From assembly GCA_022653075.1 (NCBI GenBank), contig JALCSB010000012.1, forward strand, positions 1-64,000: a DNA stretch of 64,000 nt, written 5' to 3'. This document shows, piece by piece, positions 8,523 through 17,003 of this stretch. Position 1 is the stretch's first letter. Every line of letters begins with the position of its first letter. Under the pieces are notes generated by a model that saw only the letters and a list, made by a program, of their open reading frames with translations, searched no databases and was not told the origin of the DNA. A program made the position numbers and the translations under genes. The DNA comes from Intestinimonas sp. (lineage in GTDB: Bacteria > Bacillota > Clostridia > Oscillospirales > Oscillospiraceae).

Positions 8523-9305
8523 CTACCGGTTCAGAAAAACAGGCTCCCGTTTTTCCAGAAACGCGGTCATGCCTTCCGTCTTGTCCTTGGTTTCAAAGAG
8601 CTCGCTGCCCAGCTTCGCTTCATAGTCGAGTCCTTCCGACAACGGATGCTCCAGTGCAAACCGGACGCATTTTTTGTCTGCCGAAACCGCAAGGGGGGCT
8701 TTTTCGCAGATCTGAGCCGCCAGTTTTTTTGCCTCCGCCAGACAGCCCCCCGCCTCGGAGACCACTTCCGCTAGGCCGATCCGGCCTGCCTCTTCGGCGC
8801 CGACGGTCCTGCCGGTATAGAGCAGTCTCCTGGCCGCACCGGCACCTACCAGATGGGTTAGGCGCTGTGTCCCCCCGTAGCCCGGGATGATACCCAGCCC
8901 TGACTCCGGAAAGCCGACCTTGGCACGCTTGTCCATGACTCTCAAATCACAGGCCAGAGCCATTTCCAGTCCGCCGCCGTAGGCAATCCCGTTGATGGCG
9001 CAGATTACCGGATGGGTAAAAGTTTCAATGCGCTTCAGGACCTGATGCCCCCGGGTTGCGATGGCGTAGTTATCGGCCGCACCTGCGTTTACGAACTGCC
9101 CGACATCGGCGCCTGCGACAAAAATTTTTTGAAGTGCACTGGCCAGAACGACCGCCCTGAGTTCACTGTTCTGCTCCAGTTCCAGGAATGCCTGTTCTAA
9201 ATCGTCGATCAGCCGGGCTGAAATTGCGTTAACGGGGGGATGGTTCAAAATCACCACGGCTGTTTTTTCCTCATATTGAAGGTCCAGACACGAATATTTT
9301 TTCAT
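8523..9305 (-). CDS. Enoyl-CoA hydratase (crotonase family)
   Basis: 260 residues from the ATG that lies 8 nt after GGAGG. The track's longer start overlaps the upstream stop and is less likely. The oxyanion and active-site regions are visible as GIAYGGGLEMAL and GFPESGLGIIPGYGGTQRL, with both glutamates typical of true hydratases. It hydrates crotonyl-CoA to (S)-3-hydroxybutyryl-CoA or the reverse. Together with the MaoC gene product it could invert the configuration of a 3-hydroxyacyl-CoA. Confidence 0.92.
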   Translation of the reverse strand: MKKYSCLDLQYEEKTAVVILNHPPVNAISARLIDDLEQAFLELEQNSELRAVVLASALQKIFVAGADVGQFVNAGAADNYAIATRGHQVLKRIETFTHPVICAINGIAYGGGLEMALACDLRVMDKRAKVGFPESGLGIIPGYGGTQRLTHLVGAGAARRLLYTGRTVGAEEAGRIGLAEVVSEAGGCLAEAKKLAAQICEKAPLAVSADKKCVRFALEHPLSEGLDYEAKLGSELFETKDKTEGMTAFLEKREPVFLNR

Positions 9306-9319
9306 TTTGCATACCTCCA

Positions 9320-10639
9320 TCAGATAACACCCATACTGGCAAGAATAAGGCCTACGATCTGGCAGATAGCCGGAATGACGCAGGTCATGACGAATACGGG
9401 AGGATAGCCTTCCTTATAGGAGAGGTCACAGACTGCGAAGAAGGTTGCGTGAGGCCCGGCGTGAGGCAGGGAATCCAGCGTGCCGGCGGCAATGGCGCAC
9501 ATGCGGTGAAGGATCTGAGGATTGACGCCGAGGGACAGATATTTCGAGGCCAGCAGCTGCATAAAGATTTGAATACCGCCGGAAGAGGACGCGGTGATAG
9601 CGGCGATCAGGTCCATAGAGAGCGTGGCGGACACGATGGGCGAGAAGGACATGTTTGTGGCGACATCCGTAAAGGCGGTGAAGGCGGGAAGAATTTTAAC
9701 GACGCCCGCAAAGCCGACGATGGCGGCGGTATTCGTGATAGCGAACAGAGCGCCTGTGGCTCCCTTGTTCAGGCCCTCCACCTTGGTTTCCTTTGCAAGC
9801 TTGTTCCAGGAGCTCAGGAGAATATAAATGATGCCGAGGAACAGGCTGATGCAGACGCTGAAGTTGGAGTTGAGCCCCAATTTGGTGAACACGAGATTAC
9901 CCACAAAAATGATGATAACGGGTACAAACGAAACGAAGAAATTAGGAAGGCCGGCTCTGGCTTCTTCACTCATGGGTTCAACGGTGTCGTTGCGGCCGGG
10001 TGCAAAATGCTCGCCGTTTTTCTGCATCCTTTTGGCATCCCAGGTCAGATAAAAATAACCGAGCAGAGCGGCAATCACGGCCAGGATGCAGCCGAGAACG
10101 GGGGCGGCGTAAATCGTGGTTCCGCAGTAGGAGGTGGGGATGACGTTGGTCAGCGCGGGGGAACCGGGCAGCATGGTCATGGTGAATACGCCCGCGCCCA
10201 GATTGACCACGGCAGGAATGATTCGTCTTGGGATATCACCCTGCTGAAATACGTAAAGAGCGATGGGATAGACCGTGAAGATGACGACGAACACGGATAC
10301 GCCGGAATAAGACAGGATACAGGTGGCGATCAGGACGACCAGAATACCGCGCTCAGCCCCTACAAGGCTGACCATTTTATAGGCAATGGATTTGGCGTAT
10401 TCGCTGCGGGACATGAACTCGCCTAAAACCGCGCCTAACAGGAACATAAGAACGTAGCTTTTAATAAAGCCCGTCATGCCGGCACCGAATCCGTCGATGA
10501 GGCTATTCCAGATATCGGCGCCGTTGGTCAGAATGGCGATCATGGACGCGATGAGCGCAGCGATCAGCGGGTGAAGACCTTTAAAAATGGTAACGACCAT
10601 AAACGCTATGGCGATAATACAACCGATGGCACCAAGCAT
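9320..10639 (-). CDS. GntP-family permease
   Basis: A 439-residue membrane protein with about 11-12 hydrophobic helices and the GntP-family features SYSGVSVFVVIFTVYPIA and MTMLPGSPALTNVIP. The family includes gluconate, other sugar-acid and hydroxybutyrate permeases that use proton or sodium symport. Its place between a CoA-transferase gene and three acyl-CoA enzyme genes argues for a short hydroxy- or fatty acid rather than gluconate as substrate. That is inference. Confidence 0.88.
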   Translation of the reverse strand: MLGAIGCIIAIAFMVVTIFKGLHPLIAALIASMIAILTNGADIWNSLIDGFGAGMTGFIKSYVLMFLLGAVLGEFMSRSEYAKSIAYKMVSLVGAERGILVVLIATCILSYSGVSVFVVIFTVYPIALYVFQQGDIPRRIIPAVVNLGAGVFTMTMLPGSPALTNVIPTSYCGTTIYAAPVLGCILAVIAALLGYFYLTWDAKRMQKNGEHFAPGRNDTVEPMSEEARAGLPNFFVSFVPVIIIFVGNLVFTKLGLNSNFSVCISLFLGIIYILLSSWNKLAKETKVEGLNKGATGALFAITNTAAIVGFAGVVKILPAFTAFTDVATNMSFSPIVSATLSMDLIAAITASSSGGIQIFMQLLASKYLSLGVNPQILHRMCAIAAGTLDSLPHAGPHATFFAVCDLSYKEGYPPVFVMTCVIPAICQIVGLILASMGVI

Positions 10640-10698
10640 ATAGAATTTCTCCCTTCAAATCTCTCTCATTTTAAAGAAAATGCGGGCGTATACGGGAA

Positions 10699-12252
10699 CT
10701 ATTTGATGCCGATGATTTGGCCGAGCCCCATAAGCTGGTCCTGGAAAATCCGCGGATCCATCTGCTTGAGATCAGGAGAAATAGCAGGACGAAAATCCAT
10801 GCAGGGGAGTATGTCCTTTTCAACATCGATACCGGGCGCAATTTCAGTGAGCATCAGCCCCTGGCCGGTTACCTGGAAGACGCAGCGTTCCGTGACGAAA
10901 AGGACCGTCTGGCCGATGTGTTTGCTGAAATCAGCGCTAAACGTGATTTGGTCGATGGAGGGAAGGAACTTTTTCTTTTTTCCCTCCTGAAGGATACTGA
11001 GTTTGCCGTCCCTGACCTGAACCTTCAGACCGCCTGCGGTCATGGTGCCCGAAAAGACAATTTTTTTGGTGGACTGAGAAATATCAATAAATCCGCCGGC
11101 GCCGGCGATCTTGGCACCGAACCGGCTTACGTTAACGTTGCCCATGGGATCAATCTCTGCGAAGCCCAGGCTGGTGATATTCAAATTGCCGCCGTTGTAA
11201 TAATCGAACTGCGACGTCATCTGGAGAGCCGCCCAGGCATTGTAAGCGGAACCAAAGCTCTCGCCTCCCACAGGAATCCCGCCGATAAGCCCGCTTTCAA
11301 TGGTCAGAACAAGCTGGTCGCCGATGCCTTCCTCCGCGGCTACCGCTGCAACACCTTCCGGGATGCCGATTCCCAGGTTGACCACGGAATGGGGTGAGAG
11401 TTCCATGGCGGTCCGGCGTGCAATGATCTTCCGTTCATTTAAAGGGATGACCCCGAAGCCCACATTATTAAGACGAAGGTGACCGGATATCACCGGATTA
11501 TAAAAGAAGGCAGGAGTCTGCATGTGATTTTCAAAAGGCGTCTCGCTGACCACGACGGCGTCCACGATGCTCCCGGGAATAAGCACCTTGGAACGATCCA
11601 TGGACTTGGAGGAAACATAATTTTTCACCTGCACAATGACCTTGCCTCCCATGGACTTGACCGCCATGGCCACATCCAGCGCATCCACGGGAGCCGATTC
11701 TTCCTCAATGGTGATATTGCCTAATTCGTCGGATGTCGTGCCGCGGATCAGGGCGATATCCAGTTTTGGGACCTTATAGAGAAGATACTCCTGATTGTGG
11801 ATTTCCACCAACTCCACCAGGTCCTCCGTGGTGACCTCGTTCATTTTTCCGCCCTGTTGACGGGGATCACAGAAGGTGTTAAGCCCGATCCGTGTGATCT
11901 CGCCGATTTTTCCGGCGGCGGCGGCCCGGTACATATGGGCGATGACGCCCTGTGGGAAATTGTAGGATTTGATTTTGTTTTCATTGACCAGTTCGATCAT
12001 TTCTTTATTGCCTGCGTAATGCCCGGTAATATAGCGGCTGAAAAGTCCTTCAACCGTCATGTCCTGGATACCCAGATTTCCGGCGCACTGCATCAGGGTA
12101 AGACCGGCAGGATGTCCTGTTGCCCGATAGCGTTCGGCAAGGGCCAGGTAAAGTTCCCGAGCCACCGTAGCCAGGTGAAACCCTGAAACCGCGATCCCAT
12201 CACCGTCCCGAATCAGATCAATGGCGGTATCAATGTCCACTTTTTTCCCCAT
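10699..12252 (-). CDS. Acyl-CoA:carboxylate CoA-transferase (fused alpha-beta, YdiF/Pct type)
   Basis: 517 residues, the size of the fused family I CoA-transferases such as propionate CoA-transferase and YdiF. The glycine-rich alpha-domain start (IRDGDGIAVSGF) is clear. The catalytic glutamate is E319 in TIESGLIGG, which forms the glutamyl-CoA intermediate. It probably moves CoA from acetyl-CoA or butyryl-CoA onto the imported acid. First gene of the operon, with ATG behind AGGAGG and a sigma-54 promoter about 60 bp upstream. Confidence 0.92.
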   Translation of the reverse strand: MGKKVDIDTAIDLIRDGDGIAVSGFHLATVARELYLALAERYRATGHPAGLTLMQCAGNLGIQDMTVEGLFSRYITGHYAGNKEMIELVNENKIKSYNFPQGVIAHMYRAAAAGKIGEITRIGLNTFCDPRQQGGKMNEVTTEDLVELVEIHNQEYLLYKVPKLDIALIRGTTSDELGNITIEEESAPVDALDVAMAVKSMGGKVIVQVKNYVSSKSMDRSKVLIPGSIVDAVVVSETPFENHMQTPAFFYNPVISGHLRLNNVGFGVIPLNERKIIARRTAMELSPHSVVNLGIGIPEGVAAVAAEEGIGDQLVLTIESGLIGGIPVGGESFGSAYNAWAALQMTSQFDYYNGGNLNITSLGFAEIDPMGNVNVSRFGAKIAGAGGFIDISQSTKKIVFSGTMTAGGLKVQVRDGKLSILQEGKKKKFLPSIDQITFSADFSKHIGQTVLFVTERCVFQVTGQGLMLTEIAPGIDVEKDILPCMDFRPAISPDLKQMDPRIFQDQLMGLGQIIGIK

Positions 12253-12312
12253 TTAAATTCCTCCTAAAAACGATGTTAATGCGCGCATGCTTGGGATCCC
12301 ACAGATTTATTG

Positions 12313-12328
12313 AGCAAAGGATGTGCCA
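12313..12328 (-). promoter_or_regulatory. Sigma-54 (-24/-12) promoter of the CoA-transferase operon
   Basis: Read on the minus strand the sequence is TGGCAC-ATCCT-TTGCT, an exact match to the sigma-54 consensus TGGCAC-N5-TTGCW. It lies about 60 bp before the CoA-transferase start and faces that gene. The gene on the other side of the same intergenic region encodes a sigma-54 activator. Confidence 0.88.
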
Positions 12329-12387
12329 AAATTTATCCATTCTGAAACCGTTGCCAGATAAGGATTTTTTGTATAATTTGCCGAGAT

Positions 12388-12436
12388 ATGATGTAGAAAT
12401 GCATCATTTTGTGTTGCAAATTCACACAATGTTGCA
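12388..12436. promoter_or_regulatory. Candidate upstream activator sites
   Basis: Three repeats cluster here: ATGATG/CATCAT (12388-12407), TTGTGT/ACACAA with a 9-bp spacer (12409-12429), and TGTTGCA twice, 18 bp apart (12412, 12430). They lie 60-110 bp upstream of the -24 element, where enhancer sites of sigma-54 activators usually lie. Confidence 0.5.
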
Positions 12437-12511
12437 TTTTCGCTTTTTGCTTGCAAATGAGTTCGGTTTGTGATAAAAGTAACAATATAATAGGAATGTG
12501 AGGGGAGAATT

Positions 12512-13939
12512 TTGGCTAAGTTTGATATCTACAAGAAGATTGTCACAGAATCGTACGACGCCATTATGGTAACGGATAAAAACGGCGTAATCGTAGTAGC
12601 CAACCAGGCAACAGCGGATTCCATGCATCTTACAATCCCTGAAATGATCGGGAAAACGCCCGGAGATATGATAACGGCCGGAGTATACTACAATTCCACC
12701 ATTCTTGAAGCACTTAAGAGCAAACAAACGGTGACCAGAATTATTAACCTGCCGGATCATAAGCGGCTGTCCACCAGTATTCCGCTGCTGAATGAAGACG
12801 GCGATGTGTTCATGGTACTGACCAACTCCCGCTCTGATGACATCCTCAATGAATACGCCCGGCAGTTGGCCTACGAAAAGGAGCAGCACGCCCGCTATCG
12901 AGAAATCGCGGATTACCTGGCCAGCCTGAAAGAGAAAGAACTGATTTATAAGAGCCGTGAGATGGGCGAGCTTGTAACCCAATGCGCCGTAATTGCCGAA
13001 GGAGACAGCGCCGTACTGATTTCAGGGGAATCCGGGGTGGGCAAGGAATTGATGGCGCACATGGTCCATGATCTCAGCGGCCGGAAAAACCAGGCCTTTA
13101 TTCCAGTCAACTGTTCGGCAATTCCCGCAGAGCTGTTTGAATCGGAATTCTTCGGCTATAAGCCGGGGGCGTTTACGGGAGCCAATGCCAAGGGAAAAAT
13201 CGGGCTGATCCAAATGGCCCATAAAGGTACGCTGTTTTTGGACGAGGTGGGAGAACTGCCCCTGCTCATGCAGTGTAAACTGCTGCGTTTTGTTGAATCC
13301 GGAGAAATTTATCCCATCGGAAGCAGTACACCGGAAAAAGTGGATGTACGCATCATATCGGCGACCAACCGGAATCTGTTCGAAATGGTGCAGGAGAAGA
13401 CGTTTCGGGAGGACTTGTACTACCGGCTCAATGTAATTCCTCTCAGTATTCCGCCGCTGCGGGAGCGGCCTGCCGACATTGGCGCAATCGCGGTGTTTTT
13501 CCTGAATAAATTCAACAAAAAGTACGATAAGCAGCTGATTTTTTCAGATGAAGAGCTGGAGATTCTGCAAAATTATTCCTGGCCGGGAAACGTGCGGGAA
13601 CTGCGCAACGCCATCGAGCGGCTGGTTCTGCTGTCCTCGCCCGGACAGGTGAAGCAGAATCTGCAAAGCATGCTCTACCTGAATAAAAAAGGTCATTCTC
13701 CACTCGCGGTAATCGGTAATACGGCCGGGTCCGCTGTCTTTCGGATCAGGCTTGATCTGCCCCTAAAAGACGCGATGGAGCAGTTTGAAGCCGATTATGT
13801 ACATGCTGTTTTGAAAAAGCATCAGGGCCGATTAGGGGAGGCATCTCAAGCGCTTGGTATTCACCGTACAACGCTTTACCGAAAACAGCGTGAAATTGGA
13901 GCGACGTTGTATAATAAAAAAAGCACGCTTTTTAGCTAA
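12512..13939 (+). CDS. Sigma-54-dependent transcriptional activator (PAS-AAA+-Fis)
   Basis: 475 residues from a TTG start behind GAGGGGAG. A PAS domain occupies about residues 8-110. The AAA+ domain follows with Walker A GESGVGKE at 172-179, the sigma-54 contact loop GAFTGA at 219-224 and Walker B GTLFLDEVGEL. A Fis-type helix-turn-helix ends the protein (LGEASQALGIHRTTLYRK). There is no receiver domain, so the PAS domain probably senses a small molecule. It is divergent from the CoA-transferase operon, whose promoter is sigma-54 type, so it very likely controls that operon. Confidence 0.95.
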   Translation: MAKFDIYKKIVTESYDAIMVTDKNGVIVVANQATADSMHLTIPEMIGKTPGDMITAGVYYNSTILEALKSKQTVTRIINLPDHKRLSTSIPLLNEDGDVFMVLTNSRSDDILNEYARQLAYEKEQHARYREIADYLASLKEKELIYKSREMGELVTQCAVIAEGDSAVLISGESGVGKELMAHMVHDLSGRKNQAFIPVNCSAIPAELFESEFFGYKPGAFTGANAKGKIGLIQMAHKGTLFLDEVGELPLLMQCKLLRFVESGEIYPIGSSTPEKVDVRIISATNRNLFEMVQEKTFREDLYYRLNVIPLSIPPLRERPADIGAIAVFFLNKFNKKYDKQLIFSDEELEILQNYSWPGNVRELRNAIERLVLLSSPGQVKQNLQSMLYLNKKGHSPLAVIGNTAGSAVFRIRLDLPLKDAMEQFEADYVHAVLKKHQGRLGEASQALGIHRTTLYRKQREIGATLYNKKSTLFS

Positions 13940-13957
13940 AAAGCGTACTTTTTAATA
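13918..13957 (+). terminator. Terminator overlapping the activator stop codon
   Basis: AAAGCACGCTTTTT pairs with AAAAAGCGTACTTT (one mismatch) around the stop codon, followed by TT. It can also act on the minus strand, ending the YheO-type gene. Confidence 0.75.
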
Positions 13958-14078
13958 TGGATCGGTGTTAAAATTTTAGGCAATATTACCGCTGGAGAAG
14001 AAGGATACCCCTGACGAAGACAAAACACAACTGGCCCAACAGCAACCGAAAGGCCTGCGTAATGCGGGAAAGACAGCG

Positions 14079-14768
14079 CTAGTCTTGATTTTTTGTCTGA
14101 TTGATTTTGGACAAATACCGGTAAACGGTTGCCTCCGAACATTTCAGCCGCGCCGCTACCGTCGGAATGCTGCCTTTCATCAGAAAAATGCCGGTTTTGT
14201 TCAGGCTTTCCAAAAATGACACGCGCTCCTGTTTGTTTAAGCGGTCCGGCGCTATCGCAAGATGCCGGCATTGGTTACGGATGATCCGGTCAATCGAAGC
14301 GGATAGGTCATTACTGAAGTTTTCGGCAGGAATTGGATCGAGTGCATGAGCACTTTTGGAGATAAGTTCAATGGACGACACGCTTGTTCCGCTGAGCTGC
14401 ATAATTTTTTCACAGAGGTCAATATAGCTGCTCATATCAATGTTGATGCAGAACATTCCTAATAGCTTTTCCCCGTCTTTGATGAACAGGCTTGAAGACC
14501 GAAGTACCCTGTTTCCGGAGGACATTCCTGTATAATTAACCAAGTAATCTTTGGTTTTATATTCACCGGACTGCATAATCTGGAGAGCAAGATCGGTAAT
14601 TGGCGCTCCCGCTTTCCGACCGGTTACATGTCCGTTTACAATGTTTGTAATGCAATTTACCTCATTTCGCAAGTCAAGCAGAGCGATTTCATAATTTGGA
14701 CTTAGTAAATCGCCTAGAAAATGAACCAAGATGCGGTATTGCTCGAAAATATCGGTCACAATTCTCAC
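14079..14768 (-). CDS. YheO-type transcriptional regulator (PAS-like plus HTH_22)
   Basis: 229 residues. The N-terminal part matches the YheO-like PAS domain, with LGDLLSPNYEIALLDLRN and NGHVTGRKAGAPITDLAL. The C-terminus is a helix-turn-helix (GSIPTVAARLKCSEATVYRYL). Regulators of this family, such as DauR, often control amino-acid catabolic genes. It is divergent from the ATC-hydrolase and Liv transporter cluster and is its probable regulator. No ligand can be named. Confidence 0.88.
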   Translation of the reverse strand: MRIVTDIFEQYRILVHFLGDLLSPNYEIALLDLRNEVNCITNIVNGHVTGRKAGAPITDLALQIMQSGEYKTKDYLVNYTGMSSGNRVLRSSSLFIKDGEKLLGMFCINIDMSSYIDLCEKIMQLSGTSVSSIELISKSAHALDPIPAENFSNDLSASIDRIIRNQCRHLAIAPDRLNKQERVSFLESLNKTGIFLMKGSIPTVAARLKCSEATVYRYLSKINQTKNQD

Positions 14769-14875
14769 CCTTTCGACCTTATTTGTGCATTTTTACAGTA
14801 TAGCAAAGGGTATAGCAGGAATCAAGTTGAATGTGCTGAAAAATTATCAATTGTAAAAAAAATTATCAAAATCGG

Positions 14876-14904
14876 TTGACAAGTAAAAATAAGTAGAGTA
14901 TGAT
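14876..14904 (+). promoter_or_regulatory. Consensus sigma-A promoter of the ATC hydrolase/Liv cluster
   Basis: TTGACA (14876-14881), a 17-bp spacer and TATGAT (14899-14904). Predicted start is near 14911, directly before a terminator-like hairpin. Confidence 0.85.
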
Positions 14905-14918
14905 TCCTACCATAAAAG

Positions 14919-14967
14919 ACAAAGGCGTGAGCATTCCATTGCGGATGCAGCACGTCTTTGTTTTTTT
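14919..14967 (+). terminator. Leader terminator (attenuator) upstream of the ATC hydrolase gene
   Basis: ACAAAGGCGTG pairs with CACGTCTTTGT (one mismatch) around an inner GCAT/ATGC pair, followed by TTTTTTT. It begins only about 8 nt after the predicted transcription start and lies 36 bp before the gene. An early terminator behind a strong promoter implies regulated read-through. The tail CTTTGTTTTTTTAT is repeated in the leader at 37754-37804. Confidence 0.75.
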
Positions 14968-15002
14968 ATAGGGAAAATGCGAAAGACACTAAAGGAGGAA
15001 CG

Positions 15003-15500
15003 ATGGAAATGGCGATCAAAAATGTATCTACGGTTTACGATGAAAAGGTAAACATCAAGAGGGCGGCGATTGAGCATAGGGCAACCTGGATGGGCCTGAC
15101 TTACGAGGAGATGGTTCAGGCGGGTGCGGATGCAGAAGCGATGACCCGGGCGGCAATTCATAAGACGGGTGAGATTCAGGGCGCCGGTATTAAAGCCGCC
15201 TGCAAGGAGCCCGCTGATCTGACACAGTTTGCCGCCAATTTTTTGGATGATGTCACAAAAACCACGTTCCAGATGGACATTGTGGAGAGCACGGAAGACG
15301 ATTTAAAGATTGAGTTTCATTACTGCCCGCTATTAAGTGCGTGGAAGAAGCTGGGCTTCAGCGATGAGGAGTGCGCCAAACTGTGCGATATGGCAATGGA
15401 CGGCGACCGAGGCATTGCAAAAGCCATGGGAATCACCTTGGATTTAACAGACACCATCGCACAGGGCTGCGAGGTCTGTAAATTACACTTTCACAAATAG
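15003..15500 (+). CDS. L-2-amino-thiazoline-4-carboxylate hydrolase-like protein
   Basis: 165 residues from the ATG behind AAAGGAGGAACG. It matches the ATC-hydrolase family as I recall it: EHRATWMGLTYEEM, FHYCPLLSAWKKLGFSDEE, and LDLTDTIAQGCEVC, with several conserved Cys, His and Asp residues. The founding Pseudomonas enzyme opens a thiazoline ring on the way to L-cysteine. Members in Clostridia are mostly uncharacterised. Here it starts a cluster with an amino-acid-type ABC transporter and a cysteine-desulfidase-family protein, which fits a cysteine-related substrate. Confidence 0.8.
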   Translation: MEMAIKNVSTVYDEKVNIKRAAIEHRATWMGLTYEEMVQAGADAEAMTRAAIHKTGEIQGAGIKAACKEPADLTQFAANFLDDVTKTTFQMDIVESTEDDLKIEFHYCPLLSAWKKLGFSDEECAKLCDMAMDGDRGIAKAMGITLDLTDTIAQGCEVCKLHFHK

Positions 15501-15527
15501 ACTGAAATGAAGGAAGGGAGATAACAC

Positions 15528-16733
15528 ATGAAAAACCGCGTGATCCAAAAAGTAGCCGCACTTTTCCTGGCGAGCGGTATGGTTATGTCGCTGGCAGCCT
15601 GTAACTCATCGGCTGACTCGAGTGCGGCTCCGTCAAGTTCGGAGGCGGCGGCCTCCGCAGGCGGGACCTCGAAGGGTACGATTAAATTCGGCCTGATTGC
15701 ACCGCTGACCGGTGTTCATGCCGAGTATGGCCAGGGATTTCAGACGGCGACCAAGATTGCCGCGGATGAAATTAATGCCGCCGGCGGTGTAAACGGATAT
15801 CAGATCGAGATTGAAGTTCAGGATTCCGCCGCTGATCCCAAGACGAGCGCGGATATTGCCACGCAGTTCTGTGAAGACGATGACATTAAGGCGATTATCG
15901 GCGACTTTACGAGTAGCTGCTGTATGGCGGATGCCCCTATTGTGGATCAGTACCAGTGCGTATTACTCTCCCCTACCGCTTCAAACCCGGACTACGCGCC
16001 AATGAGCGACTACTGCTTTTCCGTCATGTATAATCAGGCTAACATGGCTCCCTGGGTTGGGAAATCGGTTATTGGGAAATATATGGGCGTAAAAAGTGTC
16101 GCCGTGATGTACTTAAACACCGACTGGGGGATTAGTACAAACCAGTATTTATTACAGGGCCTCAGTGAAGCGGGCATTCAGGTTCTGGCCGACGAGGCGT
16201 ATGAAGAAAAAGAAACCGACTTCAGCTCAATCATTGCCAAGCTGAAAGCATCCAATGCGGAAGCCGTCTGTATTCTTGACCAGGGCAATGTCCCCACGAT
16301 TATTAACCAGATTAAAACCAGCGGGTGGGGGCCGAAGCTGGTCACACAGGGGCCCGGAGCTTCTCAGCAAATGCTGGATCTGTGCGGTAAAAACGCCGAA
16401 GGACTTGTGATCACCGACTCCTCCTATATTACGGAAGATAACCCCAAGACCAAAGATTTTTATGACAAGTTTTATGCTATGAACCAGTGCGCGCCCACCG
16501 ACCACTCTCTCTGCGCCTACAACTGCGTTGAAATGCTGGCCAGTGCGATTGAGTCCATTGGCGATGGGGATATCACACGAGAGGCCATTAAGGATGCGCT
16601 AAAGACGACGACTTATGATGGAATGGCCGGTACGGTCAAATTTGATGAAAACGGCGGCGGTGTCCGTCAGTTTCTGATTCTCGGTGTGAAGGACGGGAAG
16701 TACGTGGTGGATGAGGACTATGGCTACGAATAG
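15528..16733 (+). CDS. livK: Branched-chain-amino-acid-type ABC substrate-binding lipoprotein
   Basis: 401 residues with a lipoprotein signal (lipobox LAAC) and a Ser/Ala-rich linker. The Leu/Ile/Val-binding periplasmic fold follows, with KFGLIAPLTGVHAEYGQGF at its start. The family also binds amides, urea and aromatic or modified amino acids. It follows the ATC hydrolase gene by 27 bp. A strong terminator-like hairpin separates it from the permease genes, which would let the binding protein be made in excess. Confidence 0.9.
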   Translation: MKNRVIQKVAALFLASGMVMSLAACNSSADSSAAPSSSEAAASAGGTSKGTIKFGLIAPLTGVHAEYGQGFQTATKIAADEINAAGGVNGYQIEIEVQDSAADPKTSADIATQFCEDDDIKAIIGDFTSSCCMADAPIVDQYQCVLLSPTASNPDYAPMSDYCFSVMYNQANMAPWVGKSVIGKYMGVKSVAVMYLNTDWGISTNQYLLQGLSEAGIQVLADEAYEEKETDFSSIIAKLKASNAEAVCILDQGNVPTIINQIKTSGWGPKLVTQGPGASQQMLDLCGKNAEGLVITDSSYITEDNPKTKDFYDKFYAMNQCAPTDHSLCAYNCVEMLASAIESIGDGDITREAIKDALKTTTYDGMAGTVKFDENGGGVRQFLILGVKDGKYVVDEDYGYE

Positions 16734-16806
16734 ATGCTACGGGTTCCTCCATTGATTCACCCGGACAACCGAATATTCTTTATCATCTCAAATGAATAGG
16801 ATAAGT

Positions 16807-16858
16807 GAATGGGCACTGAATGAACAATTATTCAGTGCCCATTCTATCCTTATTTTTT
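16807..16858 (+). terminator. Hairpin between the binding protein and permease genes
   Basis: A perfect 15-bp stem, GAATGGGCACTGAAT with ATTCAGTGCCCATTC, closes an 8-nt loop. A T-rich tail follows 9 nt later. Probably a partial terminator or mRNA-stabilising 3' end for the binding-protein message. Confidence 0.75.
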
Positions 16859-17003
16859 CTGCAAGCAACGGCATGTTCTCTGGCATATACGCGGTTCCCT
16901 TTCGGTGAGTATTGTGTGATAACTTTATTCTACCTAAGACTGTATGTATGTTATTCTTTCCTGTTAAGGACCTCTATCATGGATGAATAAGGAGATAAAA
17001 CCT

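Noticed and set aside
9449-10426. 325-residue plus-strand ORF
   Set aside because: It is the antisense shadow of the GntP permease gene, with low-complexity Gly/Asp-rich composition.
14919-14967. ANTAR-type two-hairpin leader
   Set aside because: Only one hairpin fits between the promoter and the gene, and no pair of A-G hexaloops was found.
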